NCBI GenBank assembly: GCA_930367215.1
Contig: OV884059.1
Coordinates: forward strand, 30,681,882 to 30,745,881
From: Pollenia angustigena
Taxonomy: Eukaryota; Arthropoda; Insecta; Diptera; Polleniidae
Length of the DNA: 64,000 nucleotides
Direction: 5' to 3'
Made by a program: the position numbers and the translations under genes
Shown here: piece by piece, positions 1 to 10,149 of the stretch
Layout: the number at the start of each line of letters is the position of its first letter
Position numbering within the stretch: position 1 is the first letter of the stretch
Notes under the pieces: model-generated
Database searches by the model: none
Told to the model about the DNA's origin: nothing
What the model saw: the letters and a program-made list of their open reading frames with translations, nothing else

Positions 1-1140
1 ATTTGTACGCTTTCAGAGCGGCAGATATTTTGTAAAAAAAGTAGTAACTGGAAAATTTTTTGGATCATTATGTTTCATTTAGAGGGAACTTTATATGACA
101 AAAAAAAATTTTCAAATTCGGAACCTTGTTGTCCAAAATATCGGCCAAAATAAGTGCATATCGTACGTGACATAAAACGGAAGTGATATTTGGGTGAATG
201 TAAAAAAATACGAAAATCTGCGAATTGTGGGAGGTTTTTCTCCTTTTTTTAATTTCATACATTAAACCACATATTTTTTCTTTATAATCCGTAATTGGAA
301 AAAAAATAATTTTTTTGGATGGTTTTATAATGAACAAAATGTAATATCGTTCGTGACATACCGTACGTGACAGATTTTTCTCTTATAGTATTTAGATGAC
401 ATGAAATATATTTTTTGTAAATATATGTATACAAAAACTTTTAACAAACAAGTAAGAAAGTATAGTCGGTCAAGCCCGCCCATATGATACCCTACACTAT
501 AATATTAAAAAAATTTTTTTTGGCCAATCAAGATTGCCAGAACAGAATTATGCTAGGAGGTTAAGAATTATATAAAAGTTATTTGTGCTGAATATTATTT
601 AGTTATTTCCATCTATATGAGATTTGTTTGCCCCTAGCCGATTTAAGGAAGGGGGTTTATATGGGACCTATGGTTAATTTTGGACCTACCAGCACAACAT
701 TTTGTCATGACATAGTACTATCGTAAAAGTCATTGTCGGAAATTGTTATGTAAATACCAACATTTGTAAAGAAGTTATGGCACTTAAAGCTATTTTCGGG
801 AGTAGCACTTGTATGGGAGCTATGGCCAAATATGGACCGATCCCAAAAAATTTTGTAAGATGATTTTGATTGTAATAAAATAAGGTTTGACCAAATTTAA
901 ACTAAATACCAACATAATAAGATGATGCATTTAGTTGCATTTTAGTACTTACAATATCGTACGTGACAAGCTTTAAAAGCTTATAAAATTTTTATTATAA
1001 CAATTTAAAAAAAAATTCCGATCAATATTTTTTTTCAGCAAATATCTTGCTTTGAACTTTTATTTTGAAATATCTAAGACTCACCAATTTCATATGACAA
1101 AGATAAATGATGTTTTCGCACCACGTACGTGACATTAGAA
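1..1140. repeat. Region with recurring CGTACGTGACA motif
   Basis: The motif TATCGTACGTGACA or a close variant recurs at about 159-173, 343-358, 359-372, 952-968 and 1120-1134, embedded in AT-rich non-coding DNA. The spacing is irregular, so this is not a simple tandem array. No splice signals or coherent protein were seen. It may be an element with repeated subterminal motifs, interrupted by the dispersed repeat that starts near 448. The left edge lies outside the window. Confidence 0.45.
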
Positions 1141-1610
1141 TAGCATCCAAAACAAACACAAAAGTATACCGCTAATCGAACTATAAATTTGTTCTTTCGC
1201 CATGGATCTTGTTCATTGTTGTTGTAATATTAATTTTAAAGTATAATTGCAATATTACCGGTATCTGTATTTAATCGGCAGAATATTACAAATTGTCAAT
1301 TGCAGTTACTCAAAATGAATCAATGAGAAAGTGAGTTAAAACTATTATTTTTAGCTTTTTAAAAATTGTAATAAGCTATAAGTACCTCGGCATAGTAAAG
1401 TTTGGGTGTTTTTTTTCCTTTCTACCATATTTGAAAAAAAGTTTCTAGCGTTTTAATTTTTTGAGTCCTGGTTGACATTCTCATGGAAATGCCCATATGT
1501 AGGTCTAAACCAATTTTTATGCAGATGTCTGTTTTTATAAAGAAAACATTCGAACTGTCGGTGGAGGGTATCAAAGATTCGGCATAGCCGAATACAGCAC
1601 TCTAACTTGT
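448..1610 (+). repeat. Dispersed repeat bounded by ACAAGT(A/T)AGA ends
   Basis: It begins ACAAGTAAGAAAGTATAGTC followed by GGTCAAGCCCG and CATATGATACCC. It ends with GGGTATCAAAGATTCGGCAT and AGCCGAATACAGC, then ACTTGT. The outermost bases are inverted copies (ACAAGTAAGA and ACAAGTTAGA). A second copy of the left end lies at 4408. Non-coding, unclassified and probably old. The CGTACGTGACA motifs at 952 and 1120 suggest another insertion inside it. Confidence 0.5.
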
Positions 1611-2556
1611 TTTTTTTAAGTTTTTAAATTGCACTTGATAATGCATTACCAACTAGTAATTGTTAAACTTAAATTATTAATTTTAAGCGATACTTTCTTG
1701 TTGTTTTTCAATCCGTTTAAGAATTATTCTTTGGCAAAAAGTTGGCAACATTTATTATAATAAAGAAACTGTGTTTAATAATAAAGACAACAAAGATTAC
1801 TAGTCTACTTGATATATTTTATTGCGTATCACTCATACGCCCTCGTCACTATGAGTGTGTAAACATTTGCCTCTGTTTGTCTTTATTAATAATGGTTGCG
1901 TAGTAAACACTCGCAACAACAATAGAAAGATACTACAACATGTTGTATTTGTTTTTGCTTAAGCTAAAATATGCGTAATTTTATCTTGTTGTGTAAAAAA
2001 AAACCCAACAACAACGAAACAAAAAGAAAGTACGAGTAGTAATAAATATTTACGCAAAAAACATCAAGAGTTAAAACGTGCTGCATACACAGATGGTTGA
2101 ATACAAAAACATGGTTCGTTGGTTAGTTGGTGGGTTATACGGCTGGTTTTTTGATTATTTAGTCGGTGGGTTAGAATGTTTAATGGGGTATTGGTAGAAA
2201 TAATAGAACACCATGGGGTGCCATAAACAAGAACAACAGCTAGCAATAGGAAAAAAAGCTAAAAAAAAAAGAATGGAAAACCTTAGTAACAACAATGCAG
2301 ACATTTAATAGCAAAAAAAAAAAATTATTACTCCCCACTCTCTCTCCCTAAATCTCTCTTTATCATTCTCTTATTCAAGCCAAAAACAAAATAGGAAATA
2401 AGTCTAGCACGTAAATAAACGAGAAGTAGGGTTTCCGTTTTTATTAATTTCAATAAACAAACCAACATAAATAAATGAAAACACACACATTAAGGAATAT
2501 TTTATAAATGTTTACATACAATCACATATTTTGTATGTCTGCTTATATATGTATAA
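1611..2556. other. No gene seen
   Basis: AT-rich DNA with short A runs and CAACAA-type simple sequence. No open frame with recognisable content, no splice-flanked exon and no clear terminal repeats were found. Confidence 0.5.
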
Positions 2557-2705
2557 ATGTATGTATGTATGTATGTATGTATGGATGTATGTATGTATGT
2601 ATGTATGTATGTATGTATGTATGTATGTATGTATGTATGTATGTATGTATGTATGTATGTATGTATGTATGTATGTATGTATGTATGTATGTATGTATGT
2701 ATGTT
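2557..2705. repeat. (ATGT)n microsatellite
   Basis: About 37 nearly perfect copies of the tetranucleotide ATGT, with one GGATGT interruption near 2583. The Tyr-Ile-His-Thr and Cys-Met-Tyr-Val type frames here are artefacts of the tetramer repeat and are not genes. Confidence 0.97.
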
Positions 2706-2731
2706 TTTAGTATTATCAAATAACAGCACTT

Positions 2732-3155
2732 CCCAGCGGTTTTTATTGAAAGGACCGCAAGTGGCAGGCCTTTTTGAAGGCCTCTATACTCCTTTCTAAA
2801 AGATTCGCTTCGCATGATATCCTGCCTTCAGAAGTATGCCTTCTAGAAGGCATAAACTTCTTTTTGAAAGACATTCTGAAATATTCAGTACACATTCGCT
2901 ACTCCCTTCTTTGAGAAGGGAGAAAGGAAAGTGTTCAGTTTTATTTACTTTTTATTTTTAGTGACCTTCCTTACTCCCTTCTTTGGGAAGGGATCGAAGT
3001 TGTTTTTAAAGGAAGTGTGGAAGGCCTTGCGCCCAATGACAACCTGTGTAAAAAATAAATAAGTATGGAATGCGGCGAGGAGGGCTTCTGACTGCTTGTG
3101 ACTGCTAAATAAGGCCTTCTATTAGGCCTCTTTACTCGTTCTAGTTACCGCTGGG
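2732..3155. mobile_element. Short inverted-repeat element with many internal hairpins
   Basis: It starts CCCAGCGGT and ends ACCGCTGGG, giving perfect 9-bp terminal inverted repeats. Inside are several small stem-loops, for example AGGCCTTTTTGAAGGCCT and CTCCCTTCTTTGAGAAGGGA. The flanking 8-mers do not match, so target-site duplication is not shown. It is probably a non-autonomous DNA element; the superfamily is uncertain. Confidence 0.55.
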
Positions 3156-4407
3156 TTGTATCCAAAGGATAATAATTTATATTTGTTTTGTATTAACTTA
3201 ATAGATATTGTAAGTTTTTGCTGGTGTATGAGTTTGTTAACAATAATGACTCATCGTTTGTTCTAAATTTGATTTATCAATGATCTCTTGTTTGTTTTCT
3301 TTCATTTGCTTTAAATGTGGGAGTCTAAGCTTTCTCCCCTAAAAAACGCCTAAAACTTATTTAAAGTAAATTGAGGCGATAACTATTTAAACAAGTTAGA
3401 AACAAATTAATTTATTTCTTAATGCTTGAAAAAATTGCGAAAAAAAATTTTTTTTTACAAAAATTTTATGTAATAAAATCTTATCGTTCATAATTTTGTT
3501 TTGCCTCTAGCTTAAACAACACATTTATTAATAAATATAACTTTTGCTTTACTACCATTTTTCTGCTCGATTTTTAACACTTTTCACTAGAAAATCGTAT
3601 CTTTTTTAACGTCTTACCCCCCACCATCAGCGAGTTGAAACTAAGACGGTATCAGCACATGTCTCACATGTACTTGTAGACTTTCATTTCCACAAACGCT
3701 CTCACATTCGTTTAATATTGACGTTCAATCTCGTAGAAGGCAAAAAACAGAACGAAAAAAAAAATTTTGGATTTTTGCAATATCTAAAACCTCAGACCCT
3801 CTAAATAAGAGGCTCAAGTGGAAAAGCACAAATACATTTATGACTTTATGACATTGAAGCCTTAGGAAAATTGAAAGTAAAAATCAATGTTTGTATTGAT
3901 ACTCGTTCTAATAATGGTAACATTTGTTTAAAAGAACTTAGATGGCTGTGTGTGGCTGTATATGTGCATAAACGTATACTGAAGACTATAACAAATCTAT
4001 AAAGTTAGATAAGAAAATTTATTAAATAAAAATCCTTAAATTCTAGAAAATTTAAAGAATAATTGAAAAGAAAGAAATCTCAAAAACATTGCAAATAAAA
4101 CATCAATATTTTCTTACATAAATCAATGCCTTTTTAACCCTTGGATAACCCTCTTGGTCTGGCCAAAACAAATTTGCAATATCTTTCTTATATAACAAAT
4201 CATAAAAAACAACAACGTGAATTCTAAAGGATGTCGCACTGGTTCCTCTAAAGAGAGTCAACTCAAAATTTTGCCAATTATCACTTTTTGCAAGAAATAC
4301 CCCCTGTAGAAATCTTACATCGTTTTCTCTAATCTTTCACCAAAAAAATACAGTTGTATACCTCTTCTTGATATAAAAGTTGCTACTTCAGAGTCAACTA
4401 AAGGAAA
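3156..4407. other. No gene seen
   Basis: AT-rich non-coding DNA. A GTAAG-like motif on the minus strand near 3617 was examined, but the preceding sequence has stops in every frame. Confidence 0.45.
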
Positions 4408-4955
4408 ACAAGTAAGAAAGTACAGTCGGTCAAGCCCGATCATATGATACCCAGCATCACATTATTTAAAAACACATTGTGCTCATGTGTCCATATAAAT
4501 ATTGATTTATCTATGTTTCTAAACTACATTAAAATCGGTTTGAAAGTTTGTGAGAGGCAGAAATTGCCCACACCTCCCCTTGTTGTCCTATTTTTGAAAA
4601 ACTGTATAGCTTATGTGTCCATATAGATATAGATCTATCTTTATTTTAAATTTCATTAAAATCGGTTCGATAGTTTCTGAGAGAAAGAAATTTCCCCTTA
4701 TCTTCTCTCGTGGTACTACGATTCGTCCCATTTTCAATAGGCTTGGTCCTCGTTCCAATAAGAATCAATATACCAAATTTTATCAAATTATATCCAAATT
4801 TGCGACCTGTTCTTTGCGCACAAGGTTACATGGACAGCCAGCCAGCCGGACGGACATCGTTAGTTCGACTCAGAAAGTGATTGTGAGTCGATCGGTATAC
4901 TTAAAGGTGGGTCTAGGACCAATATTTTAAGGCGTTAAATACATCAGCACAAATA
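4408..4955 (+). repeat. Second copy of the ACAAGTAAGA dispersed repeat
   Basis: It opens with ACAAGTAAGAAAGTACAGTC and GGTCAAGCCCGATCATATGA, like the copy at 448. The body contains two related AAATCGGTT...GAGAG segments and a GGACGGACATCGTTAGTTCG stretch. It ends near GGCGTTAAATACATC, where a member of the hammerhead repeat family begins. Non-coding. Confidence 0.55.
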
Positions 4956-5070
4956 CACTGAAATTTATTGTTGAAGGCCTAAGCAACCAGTGAAATGCGC
5001 ATCGAAACCAGCTTTCCTCAACAATAAATTTCAGTATAATTATTAAAAATAAAAATTGGAAATTTAGCAC
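4951..5070 (+). mobile_element. Hammerhead-repeat family, copy D (deleted)
   Basis: The left arm (ACTGAAATTTATTGTTGA) and right arm (TCAACAATAAATTTCAGT) are perfect inverted copies at about 4957-4974 and 5018-5035. Between them is GGCCTAAGCAACCAGTGAAA, the second half of a hammerhead core. The CTGATGA box and 5' stem present in copies A, B and E are missing, so this copy cannot form the ribozyme. The distal right flank (AAATTGGAAATTTAGCACGTC) matches copy E. Confidence 0.7.
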
Positions 5071-5567
5071 GTCATACAGAAATCTTATTGAACATATTTT
5101 TAGTTGTCCCCAAATGTGAGCTGAATTCATATCAGTTTTGTTTCAACAAAAGAGATATATTTTAAGTTGTGCCAGTGTTTCTGCTACAGCAGTTTACTTT
5201 GATGATGTTCCATTTTGTGTTGTCTCTTTTTAGTTGTTATAGTAGGTAAATTTATCGTGCTGTTTTATTTCGTTTTTTTTCTTTATTTATTTATGAAATT
5301 ATGAACAAATTTCATATTAAGAGGCACAACTCAAAAAACTTGTCATTTTTCGATGATCCCTGAAAGAATTACAAAAATAACTATCGTTGTAGACTCTGTA
5401 GACTCTCTGCATAAAATTATTTTTCTCAAAAAAGGATTTTTTCTTAAAAAAACGTTTTTTTATCAAAAATATGTACATTTGAGTGCTCCAAAAAAATTAT
5501 TTTGCGAATTTTGAACAACTCCGCCCACAAAATTGTTTTATATACTATAAATATACGTTCTGTAAAC
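5071..5567. other. No gene seen
   Basis: AT-rich spacer between two members of the hammerhead repeat family. It has A/T homopolymers and no supported coding or RNA feature. Confidence 0.45.
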
Positions 5568-6023
5568 TATTAGGAAAGTAAAATAACGCTTACTAGTGCC
5601 GCAACGACGCTGAAGTTTGAAAGTGCATTTACAAGGAAAAAAATACATTTTATTTAACTTTTGTTAAAAAAATTTCCATTAAATAACTCGCAATTGTATT
5701 CTTTTTATACAAAACACTTTTATGGGTAAAACTTTGAGTGTTTATAATTCTTTTAGCTTTCCTTAAATCTTCGGAAAAAGCTTTCCTGATGATCTGGCCT
5801 AAGCAACCAGTGAAATGCGTATAGAAATAAGCTTTCCCTCAACAATAAATTTAAGTGTATTTATTAAAAATAAAAATTGGGAATTTAGCACGTCATAGAG
5901 AAATCTTATTAATAATTATTTTGTATTCCCAAAAATAACTTTTATTATTTTCCCCTTGTAAAAGCAGCTTCAAACTTCAGCGTCGTTGGGGCCCAAGTAA
6001 GCGTTATTTTATTATCCTAATAT
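5568..6023 (+). mobile_element. Hammerhead-repeat family, copy E, with long outer inverted repeats
   Basis: Outer arms of about 70 bp are inverted copies: left 5568-5635 (AAAATAACGCTTACTAGTGC then AACGACGCTGAAGTTTGA) and right about 5953-6023. Inside, the right part carries the family core: hammerhead at 5773-5837, then CAACAATAAATTT, then TTGGGAATTTAGCACGTC. The outer ends differ from those of copies B and F, so the core may have been captured by a different inverted-repeat vehicle. Confidence 0.7.
5773..5837 (+). ncRNA. Putative type I hammerhead ribozyme, copy E
   Basis: The core boxes CTGATGA (5786-5792) and GAAA (5812-5815) are intact. Stem II is CTGG/CCAG around a 9-nt loop. The short stem III is ATGCGTAT, and the predicted cleavage is after the A at 5823. 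Stem I pairs TTTC (5782-5785) with GAAA (5824-5827). It continues with GC/GC (5780-5781/5831-5832), AAA/TTT and GG/CC. Compared with copy B the outer stem has changed on both strands, which supports the fold. Activity is untested. Confidence 0.72.
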
Positions 6024-6043
6024 TTCAAACAACATATATGTAC

Positions 6044-6107
6044 CTACAAAACATATAACAATTCTAGGCGGTGGCGACGGCCTGTGCCTTGATATTTTTT
6101 CTAGTCC
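6044..6107 (-). CDS. Candidate short exon of the minus-strand gene
   Basis: On the minus strand an acceptor-like TTGTAG precedes 6107 and a GTACAT donor-like site follows 6044. Read in phase with the exon at 6156-6208 it gives Gly-Leu-Glu-Lys-Ile-Ser-Arg-His-Arg-Pro-Ser-Pro-Pro-Pro-Arg-Ile-Val and a few more residues without a stop. The implied intron (6108-6155) is only 48 nt, short for flies. An alternative acceptor at 6101 would make it 55 nt and change the reading frame. The sequence is not part of the adjoining repeat. Tentative; it could be chance. Confidence 0.3.
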
Positions 6108-6155
6108 CTACAATCTCGGAGTACTCTAATGTATATTTATACAAAAAGCACTTAC

Positions 6156-6208
6156 GATGTTTGCTTTTCTGGCTAAATGTTGCTCTTGCTCTTTCTTTGG
6201 GTTTTTTT
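6156..6208 (-). CDS. Candidate short exon of the minus-strand gene
   Basis: On the minus strand CTTTTTTAG precedes 6208 and a consensus GTAAGT donor follows 6156. With two leading bases the frame is open for 17 codons (Lys-Asn-Pro-Lys-Lys-Glu-Gln-Glu-Gln-His-Leu-Ala-Arg-Lys-Ala-Asn-Ile). The exon at 8807-8950 ends in phase 0, which does not match. Either another exon lies between, or the acceptor is the later CCCAAAG, or this is not an exon. No function is assigned. Confidence 0.33.
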
Positions 6209-6439
6209 CTAAAAAAGGCGAATATCGTGTTCTATCTAATAATGCTGCCCAAAAAAAACCAAAAATAAGTAACACATTTCAGCCTTAATTTGATCGAAAT
6301 TATTATTACAAGTGTTTGTTAAGTGGTCGAAAATTTACCATAATTATTTATGCAAATATGAAGAAAATATGCATATAAGTTTTTATGAATTAAGATGTTT
6401 TGAGCAATTGTTTCTTATAGTTTATCAATCACTCTGGAC

Positions 6440-7729
6440 TCTGCATGTTGAATTTTATTTCTAGATTCAGTATTAATACAAATTCCAGAAGTACCAGTAA
6501 AAGAACGAAAACGTACCAGAAAGATCCCTCGTACAGATTCTCATTTACTCGGGACCTTGCATTTTAAATTTAAAGTTTCTAGGTCACATAATAAAGGAAA
6601 TTCAAAAAGTACCAGTTGAAGAGCAAAAAAGTACCAGAAAGTTCCCATTTATAGATTCTCACTCACTCAGGACATTGATGTTTAATTTTATGTATCTTGA
6701 TCGAAAAAGTACCAGTTTAAGAGCACAAAAGTACCAAAAAGTTCCCTTTTATATTTTCTCACCCACTCAGGACATTAATGTTTAATTTTATGTTTCTAAA
6801 TCCAATACTAATGAAAAGAAAAAAGTATCAATTGTAATTAGAACAAAAAGTACAAAAAAGCTTCCCCTTACAGATTCGTATGTTTTATTTAATGTTTCTA
6901 GGTCCAGTACTAATGAAAATAAAAAAGTACCATTGTAGAACGAAAAAGTACCAAAAACCTCCCCTTACAGATTCTTATTACTTACCCTACGTTTCCACAT
7001 GCAAGTTATTACTTGCAAGTAGTGTATACGTATTATCAACGAAAAATCGAGGAAACAGCCGATTGGCTTAAAGTACAAAAATTGTGTGAATGCTACTGAA
7101 AAAGTGTGAGTGTATTGAGTTTTTCGAACTTGCACTTGCATGTGGAAACGGGGGGTTAGAACCATGCATATTTAGATTTTTGTTTCTTATCCCAATATTA
7201 ACAAAAATTCAAAAACTACCAGTTAAAGAACAAAAAAGTACCAAAGGGTTCCCTTTTGTAGATTCTCATCCACTCTGGACATTGCATGTTTAATTTTAAG
7301 TTTCCAGGTCCAATGCTAATGAAAATAAAAAAAGTACCAGGTGTAGAACGAAAATGTACCAAAATGCTCACCCTTACAGATTTTTTTGTTTAATTTTATG
7401 TTTCCAGGTCTGGTACTAATGAAAACAAAAAAAAAGTTCCAGTTCTAGAACGAAAAAGTACCAAAAAGATCCCCCTTACAGATTCTTTTTACTCAGAACC
7501 ATGCATAATTAATTTAATGTTTCTTGTCTCAATATTATCGAAAATTCAAAAAGTACCATTTGAATAACAAAAAAGTACCAACAAGTTCTTTTTTATAGAT
7601 TCCCATCCACTCAGGACATGGCATGTTTAATTTTATGTTTCCAGGTCCAATACTAATGAAAATTAAAAAGTACCAGTTAAAGAACAAAAAAGTACCAACA
7701 GTTCTTATCTTATAGATTCTTATTCACTA
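6440..7729 (+). repeat. Tandem array, ~118-bp unit with paired AAGTACCA motifs
   Basis: Each unit contains GTACCAGTTAAAGAACAAAA, AAGTACCAAAAAGTTCCC, CAGATTCTCATCCACTCAGG, a TTTAATTTTATGTTTCTAGG segment and CCAATACTAATGAAAAT. Copies at 6491 and 6609 define a 118-bp period; some units have lost about 20 bp. The same unit forms the array at 60780-62240 in the same orientation. Two elements are inserted in it (6985-7155 and 7730-8178). Non-coding. Confidence 0.85.
6985..7155. mobile_element. MITE with TTA target duplication (PIF/Harbinger-like)
   Basis: A 171-bp element with ~22-bp inverted ends; 17 bp (CGTTTCCACATGCAAGT) are perfectly inverted. It is flanked by direct TTA at 6982-6984 and 7156-7158. 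It sits inside a unit of the 118-bp array, and neighbouring units show the uninterrupted sequence, which confirms insertion. Three-base TWA duplications are typical of the PIF/Harbinger superfamily. No coding capacity. Confidence 0.8.
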
Positions 7730-8178
7730 CCCAGTAAAAAATGTGCTCCAAAAGGAGCAGGTTTTTTGTATAAATTCATGCCTCAAATCGCTTCAAACCT
7801 GTTGATAGGATGCCTGATTTTTGTATGGGGTGTTCCCGGTTTGGAGGACTATTTTCTGCTGACAATAAGCGCTTCTTTTAACATGCATAAAAGCACTCCT
7901 AAAGTGCTTTTCTAAGGGCTAGCTATATAAATATATTCATTAATGTTTTGCTTTTACTTGTTTAAATTTATTTTTTCAATCATTTTCGTAGACGTACCCA
8001 TATTATATTTTAGTTTTTTGCACTTTAAAACCTTCTTCGTTGTCAGCACTAAAATTTCAGCTTATTTGTATATTTTGTTCTTTATCATTTACTGCTCTAT
8101 AAGAGCTCTCTCATTGAAGCGCTTGATTATGCGCTTTTTTCTGTAGTGCTTCAAAAAACCCAATTTTTTTTTAGTGGG
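7730..8178. mobile_element. Inverted-repeat element, CCCAGTAAAAA family, copy 1
   Basis: It starts CCCAGTAAAAAATG and ends with the inverted form, TTTTTTTTTAGTGGG. The body contains small hairpins such as GCTCCAAAAGGAGC and AAGCACTCCTAAAGTGCTTT. A second copy lies in opposite orientation at 22980-23415 and shares sequence over nearly its whole length. The target-site duplication is unclear. Non-autonomous DNA element, possibly hAT-like. Confidence 0.75.
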
Positions 8179-8800
8179 TATTATGTTTCTCAATATAATG
8201 TAAAATTCTAAAAAATATAATGTAAAATTAAAAGAAGATACTAAATTTCCCCTTTTGGTACTTTTTTCTCCCCATTGAAGTATCAAGAATTTCAATATAG
8301 TAATTGGAGCCCATAATTTAATACGTTACGAATTTGGTATAATCTTAATTTCAATGTTTCTTGAAGTTAAAGATAGATTGGCAAAAAAGTCAGGAAAGGC
8401 CAAATTTAATAAAAGTCCCGGACGCCTGTCCGCTTAAGCGACCGAAATCTTCGTTCTGTAGTAACTTTTATTTTCTAATGATTAAAAAGTCATTTTTAAA
8501 ATCAAACTTTTAACCGTTACGGTCGCTGGATTTTTAAGTTTTAAACTACCTAAAGCTTAGCTGAAAGCTTGCTTTTAAATAAACATTTTTAAAGCTTAGT
8601 TACTAATACTTTCTCTTTAATGTTTCGTAATTAAATTAACTGTCTGGTCCACAATGTCGAAAGGAAAATTTAATTCGTATATTTCTATTGAAAACAATAA
8701 TGAAAAATTTAAATTTGTTTTTGTTTTTAATGAAATATACGAAATAAATATTCTTTTAAACATTGTAAGCCAGCCAGATAGAACAAAAAAAGGCACTTGT
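8179..8800. other. 3' flank of the repeat array; no gene seen
   Basis: Roughly 8240-8330 resembles 62270-62370, the sequence following the matching array at the right of the window. The homology between the two array regions therefore extends past the tandem units. A small hairpin around 8410-8450 (GGACGCCTGTCCGC) is present. No coding signal. Confidence 0.45.
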
Positions 8801-8806
8801 ACTTAC

Positions 8807-8950
8807 AAATTCCTGTTGTGGACTAGCTGCAGGTGCTGTTGCCCAACTTTCGGGATTTGTGGGTAAAGCTTCTGCTAAACAGGGATCAAAGCTGGACGGT
8901 CGTTTTTTAACAAAGTCCACAGGCAGACTATAATCATCACAGATGGCAAT
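8807..8950 (-). CDS. Internal exon of an unidentified minus-strand gene
   Basis: On the minus strand, TTGTTTTTTAG precedes 8950 and a consensus GTAAGT donor follows 8807. The 144-nt exon is open in one frame only, 48 codons, phase 0 at both ends. The protein starts Ile-Ala-Ile-Cys-Asp-Asp-Tyr-Ser-Leu-Pro and contains Ser-Phe-Asp-Pro-Cys-Leu-Ala-Glu-Ala-Leu and Pro-Glu-Ser-Trp. It ends in an Ala/Pro/Gln-rich stretch. GC content and codon use are well above those of the surrounding DNA. The upstream PHD exon (13670-13872) ends in phase 0, so the two can be joined directly across a 4.7-kb intron. I do not recognise the family. It could also belong to a different transcript. Confidence 0.72.
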
Positions 8951-10149
8951 CTAAAAAACAACAAATTAGAAAATTAGTAAAAGTTCTTAAATTTATTTTG
9001 ATTAGATATTTTAAATTTATTTACAAAAACTGCAAGGAAAAAAATAGTAAATTGCACCCTTCAAAAAAAAAAAAATAAGACAAAACACACTCGAGCCAAA
9101 ATAAGACAAAAGCTCTTTTAAAGACAAAATAGAACAACTTTTATTTTCTTACTAGTTAAGCACGCATCCTTTTGCACTAACACAAACAAATAATTTGCCA
9201 TTCGAACAATAGACACTGACTGACAGAGAGACAGACAGAGCAAAAACAAAAGCCTTTAGGATGTTCCAAAAAAAGAAAAAACACTTTTAGAGAAGGTCAG
9301 CAAATGAGTCGTTATGATAACGTTGAGGCTGGCGATGATGTTTTTGTTGAATAAAAATAGTAAAAAAAAGCCACTAGCAGAGTTTGAATGCTGGAAAAAA
9401 CCAGGACTGGCTGGGGCTACCGAGAAAAAACAGAATCGAAGTATTTCATAAAACATAATTATTCGTTGAAAGTAAAAGTATTTTATAATTATCATAGTTG
9501 AATTTGCTGGCTCAATGGCATGAGATTTTGCATTGTTCTTTAGGCATTATTCAGAATTTTTGTTTTGCTACACCCCAAACCCCCCCGTATCTTTTCTTTA
9601 CATTGTGTTGAAAAATTTTTCATTTTCTAAAAAGCATTTCCTTTGGAGTATGAGTCCTTATTTCATATTTTTTTTGTACCATTAAAAGCTGCCTTACTAC
9701 AGGGCTTTTTTAATAGCTTCTTATGTTTTGGAGGGGGGGGGGGGGGGGTAATTTCGGTACTTGCTTTTATTTTTTGTGAATTCTTTCTTTTTCATTTTAT
9801 TGTAGATGAAGGAAATAATTATCATTCTTTAAATGTAACTAACAGGGTGTGAGGTAGAAATTAAAATTTAATATTGGCGTGGTATTTTTTAAGTTCTTTT
9901 TTTTTGGAGTTAAATATAATTATTGGATTGTATAAATTAAACAAAATTTAGAGCAGCTAACAAAAGGCTGGCTTAATTGGACTTCAAGCAGGGAGATTTA
10001 ACCTTAAAATAATTTAGTTTATTTTGTTTTGTAAAGTAAAAATTAATTTAATATGGGCTTTTTACTTTCTAAACCCGAGACTGTTTTATTAATTATTTTA
10101 TTATATAAAAATTTTTAGAATGTGCTTATTAATCAAAAGGTCAGGTTAG
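8951..10149. other. Intronic DNA, no gene seen
   Basis: AT-rich sequence between the two best host exons. A run of about 19 G lies near 9731-9749. No terminal repeats or coherent coding was found. Confidence 0.5.

Noticed and set aside
2502..2815. Several open frames rich in Tyr-Ile-His-Thr or Cys-Met-Tyr-Val
   Set aside because: They are translations of the ATGT microsatellite in different frames, not proteins.
4951..5070. Active hammerhead in copy D
   Set aside because: The CTGATGA box and 5' stem I strand are missing.
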